A stretch of DNA of 64,000 nt from Liquorilactobacillus nagelii DSM 13675. Its GTDB lineage: Bacteria > Bacillota > Bacilli > Lactobacillales > Lactobacillaceae. Positions 28,565 through 38,414 of the stretch are shown in pieces. Location of the stretch: NCBI RefSeq assembly GCF_019444005.1, contig NZ_CP049304.1, forward strand, positions 372,001-436,000, given 5' to 3'. The notes below the pieces were generated by a model, which made no database searches, was not told the origin of the DNA, and worked only from the letters and a program-made list of their open reading frames with translations. The position numbers were made by a program, and so were the translations under genes. Position 1 is the first letter of the stretch. Each line of letters starts with the position of its first letter.

Positions 28565-28593
28565 ATTATATGAACATACGTTCGAAAAATCAA
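28565..28593 (-). promoter_or_regulatory. SOS-controlled promoter of the YolD-like gene
   Basis: On the reverse strand TTGATT (28588-28593) and TATAAT (28565-28570) are 17 bases apart. Between them is the near-consensus LexA box GAACATACGTTC (28572-28583; Bacillus consensus CGAACATATGTTCG), so LexA binding would block RNA polymerase directly. Confidence 0.85.
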
Positions 28594-28741
28594 GTTATAA
28601 ATTAATTAGCTGCTTTTCAATTAATAAAAAATGACAGTTGATAATTTTAAGAGAATTAATGGTTTTTAAAAGAACAGCTTGAAAATCACATTAAAAAAGT
28701 ACATTATAGAATTAATAACTTTTAGAGGAGAAGTATGCAAG

Positions 28742-29362
28742 ATGTCTAACAGGGGAATGCTGATTGTCCTATCCGGTCCTTCGGGAGTTGGAAAAGGAAC
28801 AGTTAGAAAAGCTATTTTTGAGCAAGATAACAATAAATTTCATTATTCAGTTTCAATGACGACGCGACAAATGCGACCGGGAGAAACTAATGGGAAAGAT
28901 TACTATTTCGTTAGTCAAGATGAATTTGAAAGTGAGATAGCCGCTGGGGACATGTTAGAATATGCCAGATATGTTGACAATTATTATGGCACCCCTTTAA
29001 AATATGTAAATAAGATGTTGGAAGATGGCAAAGATGTTTTCTTAGAAATTGAAGTCAATGGGGCAATGCAGGTTCGAAAAAAATGTCCAGATGGCTTATT
29101 CATTTTTTTAACACCACCAGATTTAATGGAATTGCGCCATCGAATAATAGAGCGGGGAACAGATGATTTAGCGACAATTGACAAGCGTATGCATAAAGCT
29201 GTCGGTGAGATCGAAATGATGCAAAACTATGATTATGCTGTTGTTAATGATGAAGTTCCAGTTGCTGTTGAAAAAATTAAAACGATTATCCGCGCAGAAC
29301 GTTGGCGTGTGAAACGTTTTCTACCAAATTATAAAAAACAATTAGGAGATGTTTTTAAATGA
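28742..29362 (+). CDS. gmk: Guanylate kinase
   Basis: A 206-residue enzyme with Walker [15 protein letters not shown]-binding STTR-like segment [19 protein letters not shown] and the usual lid. It converts GMP to GDP and tunes (p)ppGpp metabolism. The ATG at 28742 gives the canonical N-terminus [15 protein letters not shown]; upstream in-frame residues are AT-rich leader. Overlaps rpoZ by four bases. Confidence 0.96.
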   Translation: MSNRGMLIVLSGPSGVGKGTVRKAIFEQDNNKFHYSVSMTTRQMRPGETNGKDYYFVSQDEFESEIAAGDMLEYARYVDNYYGTPLKYVNKMLEDGKDVFLEIEVNGAMQVRKKCPDGLFIFLTPPDLMELRHRIIERGTDDLATIDKRMHKAVGEIEMMQNYDYAVVNDEVPVAVEKIKTIIRAERWRVKRFLPNYKKQLGDVFK

Positions 29363-29571
29363 TTCTTTATCCTTCAGTTGATGACTTATTGGAAAAGGTT
29401 GATTCGCGATATATGCTAGTTATGTTAGCCGGCAAGCGCGCTCATGAATTAGATGCTGGTTCATTACCATTAATGTCAGATTATAAATCAGTCAAGAATG
29501 TTGGTAAAGCTTTGGAAGAAGTGGCAGCCGGCAAACTGATTATTGATCCAGATGAAAAAGAAAAAATTTAG
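29359..29571 (+). CDS. rpoZ: RNA polymerase omega subunit
   Basis: A 70-residue omega protein ([28 protein letters not shown]), standard for Bacilli. Omega aids RNA polymerase assembly. The ATGA overlap with gmk suggests coupled translation. Confidence 0.95.
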   Translation: MILYPSVDDLLEKVDSRYMLVMLAGKRAHELDAGSLPLMSDYKSVKNVGKALEEVAAGKLIIDPDEKEKI

Positions 29572-29599
29572 AATTTTGAAGTTAAGTTAATTTAAGATT

Positions 29600-29641
29600 G
29601 ACTGGTTTTTGGTTATTAACCAATTTACCAGTCATTTTTTT
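29600..29641 (+). terminator. Terminator after rpoZ
   Basis: Outer arms GACTGGT (29600-29606) and ACCAGTC (29627-29633) enclose GGTTA/TAACC, followed by Ts. coaBC therefore probably has its own promoter. Confidence 0.85.
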
Positions 29642-29716
29642 TAAAATTTCCGCTTCAATTAAATAATCACTGTTGATTCTGTTAAAATAGAAATGATAGT
29701 TAGAGGAGGAACGACG

Positions 29717-30925
29717 GTGGGAAAAAAGAAAATTTTAGTTTGTCTAACGGGTGGAATTGCTTTATATAAAGCGGCATTAGTAGTCCGGGGATTATTGAAA
29801 GCAGGATTCGAGTTAGAAATTGCAATGACGAAGGATGCACAAAAATTTGTTACACCGCTGACTTTTTCATCTTTAATTAAAAAAAAGGTTCACACGGATG
29901 AAGAGTGGTTCAAATCTGATGAGGTTTTACATATTAAGTTAGCTGACTGGTCAGATGCGATAATCGTAATACCAGCGACAGCCAACATCTTAACCAAAAT
30001 GGCGGTCGGGCTAACAGATAATCTCGTGTCTGCAAGTATTCTTGCAAGCCAAGCAACTAAATATGTTATTCCAGCGATGAATCAAAAAATGTTGACAGCA
30101 CCAGCAACGCAGCGTAATTTTCAACGATTAAAAGCAGATGGAGTGCAATTTTTATCTCCCGTTAAAGGATTGTTAGCGGAAGGGTATTCAGGTGACGGAC
30201 GTTTACCGGAACCACCAGAAATTATAAGTTGGTTAATTGATCGTTTAGAAACAGAGAATAAAAAAGATTTAGTTGGCAAAAAAGTTTTGGTTTCAGCTGG
30301 GTCTACCGTTGAACCGCTTGATCCGGTTCGGTACTTATCGAATAATTCGACTGGAAAAATGGGATTTGCTATTGCCAAAATAGCTCAGCAACGTGGAGCC
30401 GAAGTAACGTTGGTTGCGGGCCCAAATCAGCTGGCATTACCAAATAGGGTTAATTATCAACCAATTAAAACTGCTCGGCAAATGGAGCAAAAAATGCTTG
30501 AGTTTTATCAACAAGCTGATTTTGTGATTATGGCGGCGGCAGTAGCCGATTTCCGTCCAGCTAAGACAGCAGAGCAAAAAATAAAAAAACAAGAGTTGGA
30601 TCAACTGACTCTTAGATTAGTTCGTAACCCGGATATTTTGGCTGAATTGGGAAGAAAAAAGCAAAAGCAATTGTTAGTAGGCTTTGCAGCTGAAACACAA
30701 GAACTGTTACACAATGCGACTCAAAAGATGCAGCAAAAGAAAGTTGATCTATTAGTAGCTAATGATGTTTCTCGTCATGATATCGGGTTTGGTACTTCCC
30801 AAAATGAAGTGTTTTTTTTGCAGCCTGACGTTGCACCAGAATTGCTTTCCAAGCGAAGTAAAGAGAAAATAGCTGATAAAATTTTTGATTTACTAATGGA
30901 TTTAAACCGGCAAAGGAGGAAATGA
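29717..30925 (+). CDS. coaBC: Bifunctional phosphopantothenoylcysteine decarboxylase/synthetase
   Basis: A 402-residue fusion. The N-terminal flavodoxin-like CoaC domain (VCLTGGIALYKAAL; PAMNQKM) is followed by the CoaB synthetase (VSAGSTVEPLDPVRYLSNNS; MAAAVADFRP; KIKK motif). It carries two steps of coenzyme A synthesis. The GTG at 29717 follows GAGGAGGA at good spacing; the ATG at 29693 would place the ribosome site inside the gene. Confidence 0.95.
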   Translation: MGKKKILVCLTGGIALYKAALVVRGLLKAGFELEIAMTKDAQKFVTPLTFSSLIKKKVHTDEEWFKSDEVLHIKLADWSDAIIVIPATANILTKMAVGLTDNLVSASILASQATKYVIPAMNQKMLTAPATQRNFQRLKADGVQFLSPVKGLLAEGYSGDGRLPEPPEIISWLIDRLETENKKDLVGKKVLVSAGSTVEPLDPVRYLSNNSTGKMGFAIAKIAQQRGAEVTLVAGPNQLALPNRVNYQPIKTARQMEQKMLEFYQQADFVIMAAAVADFRPAKTAEQKIKKQELDQLTLRLVRNPDILAELGRKKQKQLLVGFAAETQELLHNATQKMQQKKVDLLVANDVSRHDIGFGTSQNEVFFLQPDVAPELLSKRSKEKIADKIFDLLMDLNRQRRK

Positions 30926-30926
30926 T

Positions 30927-33341
30927 TTGCAAGTAGCAGCTGTAATTGTCGACGTTCCATCAAGACAGACTGATCGACCTTTTTCTTATTTAATTGGTTC
31001 TGAATTGACAGATAAGGTTGCTGTTGGGATGCGGGTAATTGTTCCCTTTGGCCGTGGGAATCGTTTAATTCAAGGTTTTGTAATCGGAATTACACAAAAG
31101 CCAGCTGCGGAAACAAGTAAGCTAAAGAAAATCAATGAAGTTCAGGATTTAGTTCCAGTATTAAATGCTGAAATGTTAGCTTTGGCTGATTGGTTGGCTA
31201 TATCGACTTTTTCTTTCAAAATATCTTGTTTGCAGTCAATGATTCCAAATGGCTTGCGTGGAAAATCAGAAAAAAAGCTGAGACTAGTATCACTTGAACA
31301 AGTTGATCCAGTGGTTCGTAAATTTTTTGATGGCAAAAATGAACAGATTTTGCAACCAAGCAAAACTTCAGCCGAAACCTTTAAAAAATTACAAAAAGCT
31401 CGAGCAGCTGGGAAAATAGAACTCATTTACCAAGTTAAAGATCAAGCCAAGCCCAAAAAAGTCCGAATAGTTAGTAACTTATTGACCACATCTCAGGCTG
31501 AAAAACTCAAAAAAAAACAGCGTGCCAATGCGCATCAATTAATTCACTTATTGGACTTTTTAGCTGATCATCCGCAAATAATGATCCAACAGTCAGTTTT
31601 AGCGGATCGGTTTGAGATTAGTCCAACTGCGATTCGATCGGCAGTAGAAAAAAAGTGGCTAAAGATTTCTAATCAAGTAGTTAAACGAACCACTTATGAT
31701 CCGCAAAAAATTACTGCGACAACAGCCAAAAATTTAACTATGGACCAACAACAAGTTTATCAATCGATTGTAACCACGATCCAACAAAAAACAGCAGTAC
31801 CTTTTTTATTAGAAGGAGTTACTGGCAGTGGTAAAACTGAAATTTATCTGCAGTTAATGGCAGCAGCTATCGAGCAACAGCAAGCTGCATTGTTACTGGT
31901 TCCAGAAATTTCTTTAACACCGCAAATGGTAGCTCAGGTAGTTGGTCGGTTTGGAAAACAAGTAGCTTTATTACACAGTGGTTTATCAATTGGTGAACGT
32001 TTAGATGAGTGGCGGCGAATTGAGGATGGTACCGCTACGATTATTGTTGGTGCACGTTCAGCTGTTTTTGCACCAATAAAAAATTTAGGAATTATTATTT
32101 TAGATGAAGAGCATGAAAGCAGTTATGCTCAGGACAGTATGCCCCGCTATCATGCTCGTGATGTTGCATTGTGGCGTAGTCGCTACCATCATTGCCCAGT
32201 TGTTTTGGGTAGCGCTACCCCAGCTTTAGAATCGCGTGCTCGGGCACAAAAAGGCGTCTATCATTGGCTCCGATTGCCACAACGGATCAACACTCGACCG
32301 TTGCCAACTGTTGCGCTGGTCGATATGCGACAGGCAGTAACTCAAAGCCATGATGCGGATTTTTCAAATGAATTATTAACGGCTATCAAGGATCGTTTAC
32401 AAAAACACGAACAAATTATTCTGTTATTAAATCGCCGAGGATATGCTTCTTTTATGATGTGTCGGCAATGTGGTTTTGTTTTGAAATGCCCAAACTGTGA
32501 TATTTCATTAACGTTGCATAAGGACCTGCGGCTGATGAAGTGCCATTATTGTGGTCATGAGGAGTCAATTCCGGTAAAATGTCCTGCCTGTGGTAATTCA
32601 AAAATTCGTTTTTACGGGACGGGAACACAAAAAATTCAAGAAAAATTACAACATTATTTTCCAACAGCTAGGATTTTAAGAATGGATGTTGATACGACGC
32701 GACGCAAAGGTGCTCACCAGCAAATTTTACAGCGATTTGGTCGTCATCAAGCAGATATTTTGTTGGGAACGCAAATGATTGCTAAGGGGCTTGATTACCC
32801 AGAAGTAACTTTAGTGGGCGTTTTAAATGCTGATACTTCACTTAGTTTGCCGGATTTTCGAGCTAGTGAACAAACTTTCCAATTATTGACACAGGTTAGT
32901 GGTAGAGCAGGTCGAGCAGAAAAAGAAGGGAAAGTTGTTATTCAAACCTTCAATCCACAGCATTATGCGCTACAATTTGCTAAGACGCAAGACTATGAAC
33001 AATTTTATGCTTATGAAATGCATTTACGTCATCAAGGTGATTATCCACCATATTATTTTACAATTCAGTTGGCGGCCAACGCTGTCAGCGAACAAGCTGC
33101 AATTAAGTATTTATTTAAAATAATGCAGGAGCTGAAAACTAAGCTAAGTCCTGAGGCCAAATTACTGGGACCAGTTCCCCAAATGATTTTACGAATTAAG
33201 AATCAGTACCGCTATCATTTAATAATAAAGTTCAAACATGAACCACAATTAATGGAATACTTGCATCATTTATTGGAAACAAGTCAACGTCAAAAAAACG
33301 TTCAATTAATAATTATTCGTGAACCAATGAGTTTTATTTAA
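30927..33341 (+). CDS. priA: Primosomal replication protein PriA
   Basis: An 804-residue superfamily 2 helicase: N-terminal DNA-binding domain, Walker A GVTGSGKTEIYLQ, DEEHESSY, zinc cysteines (CRQCGFVLKCPNC; CHYCGHEESIPVKCPAC) and GTQMIAKGLDYP. It restarts stalled replication forks. It starts with TTG two bases after the coaBC stop, using AAAGGAGGA inside the end of coaBC. Confidence 0.96.
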   Translation: MQVAAVIVDVPSRQTDRPFSYLIGSELTDKVAVGMRVIVPFGRGNRLIQGFVIGITQKPAAETSKLKKINEVQDLVPVLNAEMLALADWLAISTFSFKISCLQSMIPNGLRGKSEKKLRLVSLEQVDPVVRKFFDGKNEQILQPSKTSAETFKKLQKARAAGKIELIYQVKDQAKPKKVRIVSNLLTTSQAEKLKKKQRANAHQLIHLLDFLADHPQIMIQQSVLADRFEISPTAIRSAVEKKWLKISNQVVKRTTYDPQKITATTAKNLTMDQQQVYQSIVTTIQQKTAVPFLLEGVTGSGKTEIYLQLMAAAIEQQQAALLLVPEISLTPQMVAQVVGRFGKQVALLHSGLSIGERLDEWRRIEDGTATIIVGARSAVFAPIKNLGIIILDEEHESSYAQDSMPRYHARDVALWRSRYHHCPVVLGSATPALESRARAQKGVYHWLRLPQRINTRPLPTVALVDMRQAVTQSHDADFSNELLTAIKDRLQKHEQIILLLNRRGYASFMMCRQCGFVLKCPNCDISLTLHKDLRLMKCHYCGHEESIPVKCPACGNSKIRFYGTGTQKIQEKLQHYFPTARILRMDVDTTRRKGAHQQILQRFGRHQADILLGTQMIAKGLDYPEVTLVGVLNADTSLSLPDFRASEQTFQLLTQVSGRAGRAEKEGKVVIQTFNPQHYALQFAKTQDYEQFYAYEMHLRHQGDYPPYYFTIQLAANAVSEQAAIKYLFKIMQELKTKLSPEAKLLGPVPQMILRIKNQYRYHLIIKFKHEPQLMEYLHHLLETSQRQKNVQLIIIREPMSFI

Positions 33342-33363
33342 CTAAAAGAAATGAGGCATAATT

Positions 33364-34317
33364 ATGACATCAATTATTTTTATGGGAACACCAACATTTG
33401 CAGCAACAATCTTGACTGGACTATTGCAAGAAAAAAAATACCAAGTTGTTGCAGTTGTTACGCAGCCAGATAAATATGTTGGTCGTAAAAGAGTTTTGAC
33501 AGCTTCGCCAGTTAAGCAAGTTGCGTTAAGCCATCAGTTGAAAGTTTATCAACCAGCAAAACTTTCCCAAAGCGCAGAACTTGAACAGTTGCTATCTTTG
33601 AAAGCAGATTTGATTGTTACTGCCGCATATGGACAATTTTTACCGACAAAATTACTGAAAAGTGTTAAAATTGCGGCAGTTAATGTCCACGGTTCATTAT
33701 TACCGAAGTATCGAGGTGGAGCTCCAATTCAGTATGCTTTGTTAGCAGGTGAAGCCAAAACAGGGATTACTTTAATTAACATGACCAAAAAAATGGACGC
33801 TGGTTCAATGTTGGGCAAAGCAGAATTGCCAATTACACCGACTGATGATGCTGGCAGTTTATTTGCAAAATTGAGTTTGATTGGTCGTGATTTATTATTA
33901 GCAAAACTCCCAGCTATTATTGCTGGTGAAATTTCGCCTGTTTTGCAAGATGAACAGCAAGTTTCGTTTGCTCCAATTATTACTGCAAAACAAGAACAAT
34001 TAGAGTTATCGGCAACTGCACGACAATTAGATCAGAAAATTCGTGCTTTACGTCCAAGACCAGGCGCTTATTTTGCCAATTTTGGCGGTAAACGGACGAA
34101 GCTTTGGGAGATTGAGCCTATAAATGAAACAACTACTTTAACAGCTGGAAAAGTTGTTGAAGTGACAAAACATACATTAAAGTTAGCGGCTGCGCAAGGA
34201 ACCGTCTACCAAGTCAAAGAAATCCAACCAGCTGGCAAAGCACGGCAAAAAATTAGTGATTATTTAAATGGTCAAGGAAAGCAAATCAAAGCAAATCAGA
34301 GGTTAATTACGGAATGA
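33364..34317 (+). CDS. fmt: Methionyl-tRNA formyltransferase
   Basis: A 317-residue enzyme starting TSIIFMGTPTFAATIL, with the formyl-folate domain (VNVHGSLLPKYRGGAPIQYA) including Asn/His catalytic residues, and a C-terminal OB fold. It makes fMet-tRNA for initiation. Its end overlaps rsmB by ATGA. Confidence 0.96.
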   Translation: MTSIIFMGTPTFAATILTGLLQEKKYQVVAVVTQPDKYVGRKRVLTASPVKQVALSHQLKVYQPAKLSQSAELEQLLSLKADLIVTAAYGQFLPTKLLKSVKIAAVNVHGSLLPKYRGGAPIQYALLAGEAKTGITLINMTKKMDAGSMLGKAELPITPTDDAGSLFAKLSLIGRDLLLAKLPAIIAGEISPVLQDEQQVSFAPIITAKQEQLELSATARQLDQKIRALRPRPGAYFANFGGKRTKLWEIEPINETTTLTAGKVVEVTKHTLKLAAAQGTVYQVKEIQPAGKARQKISDYLNGQGKQIKANQRLITE

Positions 34318-35621
34318 AAAGGAAATTCGATAGTGGGCATTCAGTCCGCGGATTAGCGGTAGGAATATTAACACGAGTGCAACAAGAAAATGCATATTCA
34401 AATTTATTATTGAATCAAGTTTTGCAAACAGAACATTTAACAGCTCGTGATCAAGCATTGCTAACACAAATTGTTTATGGAAGTTTGCAACATAGATTGA
34501 CTTTAGAGTATTGGCTGACGCCATTTATTAAAAATAAAAAAGTTTTGCCATGGGTGTATGAATTGTTATTAGCAGCTTTATTTCAATTGCAATATTTAGA
34601 CCGAGTTCCAGCACGAGCAATTTTAGACGAATCAATCAAAGTTGCTAAAATTAATGGGCATGATGGCATTCGTAAGTTTGTAACAGGAGTTTTGCATGCT
34701 ATTTTGCGCCAGAAGTTACCCAATCCACAAGAAATCAAAGATCCGCTACAAAAAATGAGCATTTGTTATAGTTTGCCGATTTGGCTTTTAAAACAGTTAG
34801 TCAAAGAAAATGGCAAAGCAAAAACAGCGGCAATTTTGAAAACCATTAATCAGCCGCCACATCAAGTAGTTCGGATTAACCAATCATACCTATCAACAGC
34901 AGCAGCTAAACAGCAATTGGAAGCAGCCGGTTTTATGTGTGAATTCAGCCGTTTAAGTCCCACAAGTTTGATTATTAAACATGGAGTTGCCAGTCAAAGT
35001 AAACTTTTTTCAGCTGGAAAACTGGTTTTTCAAGATGAAAGTGCAGCTCAAGTGGTTGCTGGGATGCAGATTCAACCAGCCGATCAAGTTTTAGATGCTT
35101 GTGCTGCCCCTGGTGGGAAAACTTTACAAATTGCCGATGCTTTGACTAGTGGCTCAGTAACAGCACTTGATATTCATCCCCATAAAATTAAATTAATTGA
35201 AAAAAATGCTCAACGTTGCGGCTTCTCACCTCAAGTTAAGGCGAAATGTCTTGATGCTCGGCAAGCGATAATGGAATTTAAGCCAGCAACTTTTGATAAA
35301 ATATTGGTTGATGCACCTTGTTCAGGAATTGGATTGCTTCGACGTAAGCCGGAAATTCGTTATCGTAAGACTGCTGCTGGGGTTGCTCGTTTGCAACAGT
35401 TGCAACTTGAATTATTGGCAAGTTTAACTGGTTTGGTTAAAAATAACGGGATTCTAACTTATAGTACTTGTACAATTCTAAAATCAGAAAATGATCAAGT
35501 TATAACAAAGTTTTTAAACCAGCACCCAGACTTTAAACTATTAAGAAAACGAACAATTTTACCAGATGAATTTGACTCGGATGGCTTTTTTATGGCATTC
35601 TTAGAAAAAACGCAGGATTAA
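34314..35621 (+). CDS. rsmB: 16S rRNA m5C967 methyltransferase RsmB
   Basis: A 435-residue protein: N-terminal NusB-like helical domain and a C-terminal SAM methyltransferase with LDACAAPGGKTLQIAD and the PCSGIGLLRRKPEIRY active-site motif; second cysteine in TYSTCTI. The ATGA overlap with fmt is the usual arrangement. Confidence 0.95.
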   Translation: MKRKFDSGHSVRGLAVGILTRVQQENAYSNLLLNQVLQTEHLTARDQALLTQIVYGSLQHRLTLEYWLTPFIKNKKVLPWVYELLLAALFQLQYLDRVPARAILDESIKVAKINGHDGIRKFVTGVLHAILRQKLPNPQEIKDPLQKMSICYSLPIWLLKQLVKENGKAKTAAILKTINQPPHQVVRINQSYLSTAAAKQQLEAAGFMCEFSRLSPTSLIIKHGVASQSKLFSAGKLVFQDESAAQVVAGMQIQPADQVLDACAAPGGKTLQIADALTSGSVTALDIHPHKIKLIEKNAQRCGFSPQVKAKCLDARQAIMEFKPATFDKILVDAPCSGIGLLRRKPEIRYRKTAAGVARLQQLQLELLASLTGLVKNNGILTYSTCTILKSENDQVITKFLNQHPDFKLLRKRTILPDEFDSDGFFMAFLEKTQD

Positions 35622-35635
35622 TTGGGGGCAAAACA

Positions 35636-36388
35636 GTGGAATTTTCATACAAGAGTGATATTGGTCAAGTACGTGAACGAAATGAAGATTATGTTGGCTT
35701 GTTTAAGAATCGAGCTGGAATTCGTTTTGCTGTTGTTGCTGATGGATTGGGCGGACACCGTGGTGGTGATGTTGCTTCTGAAATGGCAGTTTCTCATTTA
35801 GGGTATCAATTTGAAACGACTATTTTTACCGATCCACATGTAGGGGCTAAATGGCTGGAAGAACAAGTCAAACAAGAAAATCAATTAATCTTACAACGAG
35901 CTAATCAATTCAGTGATTTAACTGGTATGGGGACGACACTTGTTTGTGCGCTCTTTTTTGGCAAAAGGGCTGTTTTAGCAAATATTGGAGATAGTCGGGG
36001 TTATTTATTGCGGGATGATAAACTATTTCAATTAACTGAAGATCATTCTTTAGTTAATGAGTTGGTTAAACGTGGACAAATTAGTTCAGAAGAAGCACGC
36101 CATCACCCACAAAAAAATATTATTACACGGACATTAGGCGTCTCTGATGAAGCTGTTCTTGATCAACAACTAATTGAGCTATTGCCTGGAGACTTGCTGC
36201 TTTTGTGTACAGACGGATTGACGAATATGCTTGAAGATCAGCAATTGTTGGAAACTTTATTAAATTCAACAACCTTATCGGTAAAGTGTGAAAATCTGAT
36301 TAAACAGGCGAATGAAGCTGGAGGCAAAGATAATATTACGGTATTAGCAGCAGCTGTCCAGGATGAAGTTGAGGTGGCTGAAAGATGA
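35636..36388 (+). CDS. stp: PP2C-type Ser/Thr phosphatase Stp
   Basis: A 250-residue PPM phosphatase: metal-binding RERNEDY, VADGLGGHRGGDVAS, ANIGDSRGYLL, LCTDGLT and GGKDNITV. It opposes PknB in wall and division control. Start GTG with GGGGG upstream; overlaps pknB by four bases. Confidence 0.96.
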   Translation: MEFSYKSDIGQVRERNEDYVGLFKNRAGIRFAVVADGLGGHRGGDVASEMAVSHLGYQFETTIFTDPHVGAKWLEEQVKQENQLILQRANQFSDLTGMGTTLVCALFFGKRAVLANIGDSRGYLLRDDKLFQLTEDHSLVNELVKRGQISSEEARHHPQKNIITRTLGVSDEAVLDQQLIELLPGDLLLLCTDGLTNMLEDQQLLETLLNSTTLSVKCENLIKQANEAGGKDNITVLAAAVQDEVEVAER

Positions 36389-38403
36389 GAGCCGGATATG
36401 TTTTGAGCGGTCGTTATAAAATAAAACAAACTTTGGGCGAGGGTGGAATGGCCAACGTTTATTTGGCTCAAGATTTAATTTTACAACGACCGGTTGCAGT
36501 TAAATTGATGCGGTTGGATTTGCGGGATGATCCAGCTGCTGTTCGGCGTTTTCAGCGTGAAGCAATCTCATTGACAGAATTGACACATCCAAACATTGTT
36601 AGCATCTATGATGTTGGCGAGGATAATGGGATGCAGTATTTAATTATGGAATATGTCGAAGGAACTGATTTGAAAGCTTATATTCAGCAAAAATTTCCGC
36701 TGTCTTTTCCAACCGTGGTAGCAATTATGGAGCAAATTTTGGCAGCGGTTGAACATGCCCATAGCCATGGGATAATTCACCGCGATTTAAAGCCGCAAAA
36801 TATTTTAATTGATCAAGCTGGTCAAGTGAAAATCACTGATTTTGGCATTGCTTTGGCTACTACTGATTCACTAACGCAAACTAATACTTTAATGGGTTCC
36901 GTCCATTACCTGTCACCTGAACAGGCGCGTGGAAGTGTGGTTACTAAGCAATCTGATATTTATTCATTAGGAATTATTTTGTTTGAGTTATTGACTAAAA
37001 GAGTTCCATTTCAGGGCGAAACAGCTGTTTCGATTGCTTTAAAGCATTATAAAGATGAGATGCCGGCTGTTCGACAATTTAATTCTGAAATTCCGCAGGC
37101 ACTTGAAAATGTCATTGCCCATGCTACAGCTAAAAGTTTAGCTGATCGTTACCAAACAGCAGCTGAGATGGCAGCAGATTTGAAAACGGCACTTAGTTTA
37201 GAAAGAGCAAATGAAATGCCATGGCATCCGGCACAGTATTTAGATGATGAAACAAAAGTGTTAGAGCCAATTGTTGTCGATAAATCACAAAAAAATCAAA
37301 CAACTGAAAAAAAGCCTGTCAAAAAAAAGCCGTGGAGTAAAAAGAAAAAATGGCTGGTAATTATAGCTGCCTTTGTGGGGTTTTTAATTATTTTAAGTTT
37401 GATTGCCTACGCGGTTGCTCCACGTTCAGTCAAAGTTCCTGACTTACAAGGAATGACGAAAGGAGAGGCTGAAGCCGTTTTACAGCAAAAACAATTAAAA
37501 GTAGGTAAGATTAAGCATCGTGCAAGCGAAAAATATTATGAAGGTCAGATTGTAACAACTGATCCAGCAACCGGTTTGAGTGTGCGGCAAAATTCAAAAG
37601 TAACTCTTGTACTTTCAAGCGGTCCTGAAAAACGACCTTTTGGAAATTATAATGGTCAATCATTTAGTAAAGTTAAGCGTCAATTGGAGAAAAAGGGAGT
37701 TACTGTTTTAAAAGATACGAAGCATTCAGAAAAAGTAGCTGCTGGTGAAATTATTTCACAAAGTATTCGCCCCCAAAAGAAGATTGTTTGGCAAGACACT
37801 ACAGTTACTTTTACAGTTAGCAGTGGGACAAATGTAATAAAATTGCGTGATTTGACTGGCTATACGCGCAAGAGTGTTGTTGATTACGCAGCTGAAAGAG
37901 GTTTGGAATTACAAAGTAACTGGCAAGATGGCTCAAGTGGAACTGAAAATAAAGCCGATTTAGTGGTAGGGCAAAATCCGGCTGCTGGGACAATAGTGCA
38001 AAGCGGTAGTATTTTATCAGTTACTTTTGCGAATGCAACTTCAACAACCGACAAGGATTCTTCTGTGGATTCAAGTAAATCTAATGACAGTTCAAGTTCA
38101 GTTAGCAATGAGACTTCGGCTAGTTCTTCAACTGCAAATAATCAGTTCAATCTTGCTGTTACAATTCCTTATAATAGCGCAGGAATAAATTCAACTAGTT
38201 CAAGTTCGACAGCGCAACAAGTGCAAGTTTATCTTGCAGATGACAACCACAGCTTGGATCAAGTTTATCAAACGCTGTCAATTACCAAGGACACTAAAAT
38301 CTCGTTGCCTTTTACGTTGAACAAATCGAAAACAGGAAAATACAAAATTGTTGAAAATGGGACAACAATTGCTGAAAATAGTAACGTTACCAGTGGAAAC
38401 TAG
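36385..38403 (+). CDS. pknB: PASTA-domain Ser/Thr protein kinase
   Basis: A 672-residue membrane kinase. The kinase domain spans about residues 9-275 (GEGGMANVYL; K40; HRDLKPQN with D134; DFG at 152-154). A membrane helix is at about 323-345. Three PASTA repeats follow (about 350-416, 417-485, 487-555), then a Ser/Thr-rich linker and an extra C-terminal beta-like domain (about 590-672). PASTA repeats sense muropeptides or lipid II. The Ser-rich linker plus extra domain is less common and of unknown role. Confidence 0.95.
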   Translation: MRAGYVLSGRYKIKQTLGEGGMANVYLAQDLILQRPVAVKLMRLDLRDDPAAVRRFQREAISLTELTHPNIVSIYDVGEDNGMQYLIMEYVEGTDLKAYIQQKFPLSFPTVVAIMEQILAAVEHAHSHGIIHRDLKPQNILIDQAGQVKITDFGIALATTDSLTQTNTLMGSVHYLSPEQARGSVVTKQSDIYSLGIILFELLTKRVPFQGETAVSIALKHYKDEMPAVRQFNSEIPQALENVIAHATAKSLADRYQTAAEMAADLKTALSLERANEMPWHPAQYLDDETKVLEPIVVDKSQKNQTTEKKPVKKKPWSKKKKWLVIIAAFVGFLIILSLIAYAVAPRSVKVPDLQGMTKGEAEAVLQQKQLKVGKIKHRASEKYYEGQIVTTDPATGLSVRQNSKVTLVLSSGPEKRPFGNYNGQSFSKVKRQLEKKGVTVLKDTKHSEKVAAGEIISQSIRPQKKIVWQDTTVTFTVSSGTNVIKLRDLTGYTRKSVVDYAAERGLELQSNWQDGSSGTENKADLVVGQNPAAGTIVQSGSILSVTFANATSTTDKDSSVDSSKSNDSSSSVSNETSASSSTANNQFNLAVTIPYNSAGINSTSSSSTAQQVQVYLADDNHSLDQVYQTLSITKDTKISLPFTLNKSKTGKYKIVENGTTIAENSNVTSGN

Positions 38404-38414
38404 GAGGCCAATCA

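Noticed and set aside
28735..28749. Four-codon frame (MQDV) just before gmk as a leader peptide
   Set aside because: It overlaps the gmk start and is too close to the ribosome site; most likely chance.
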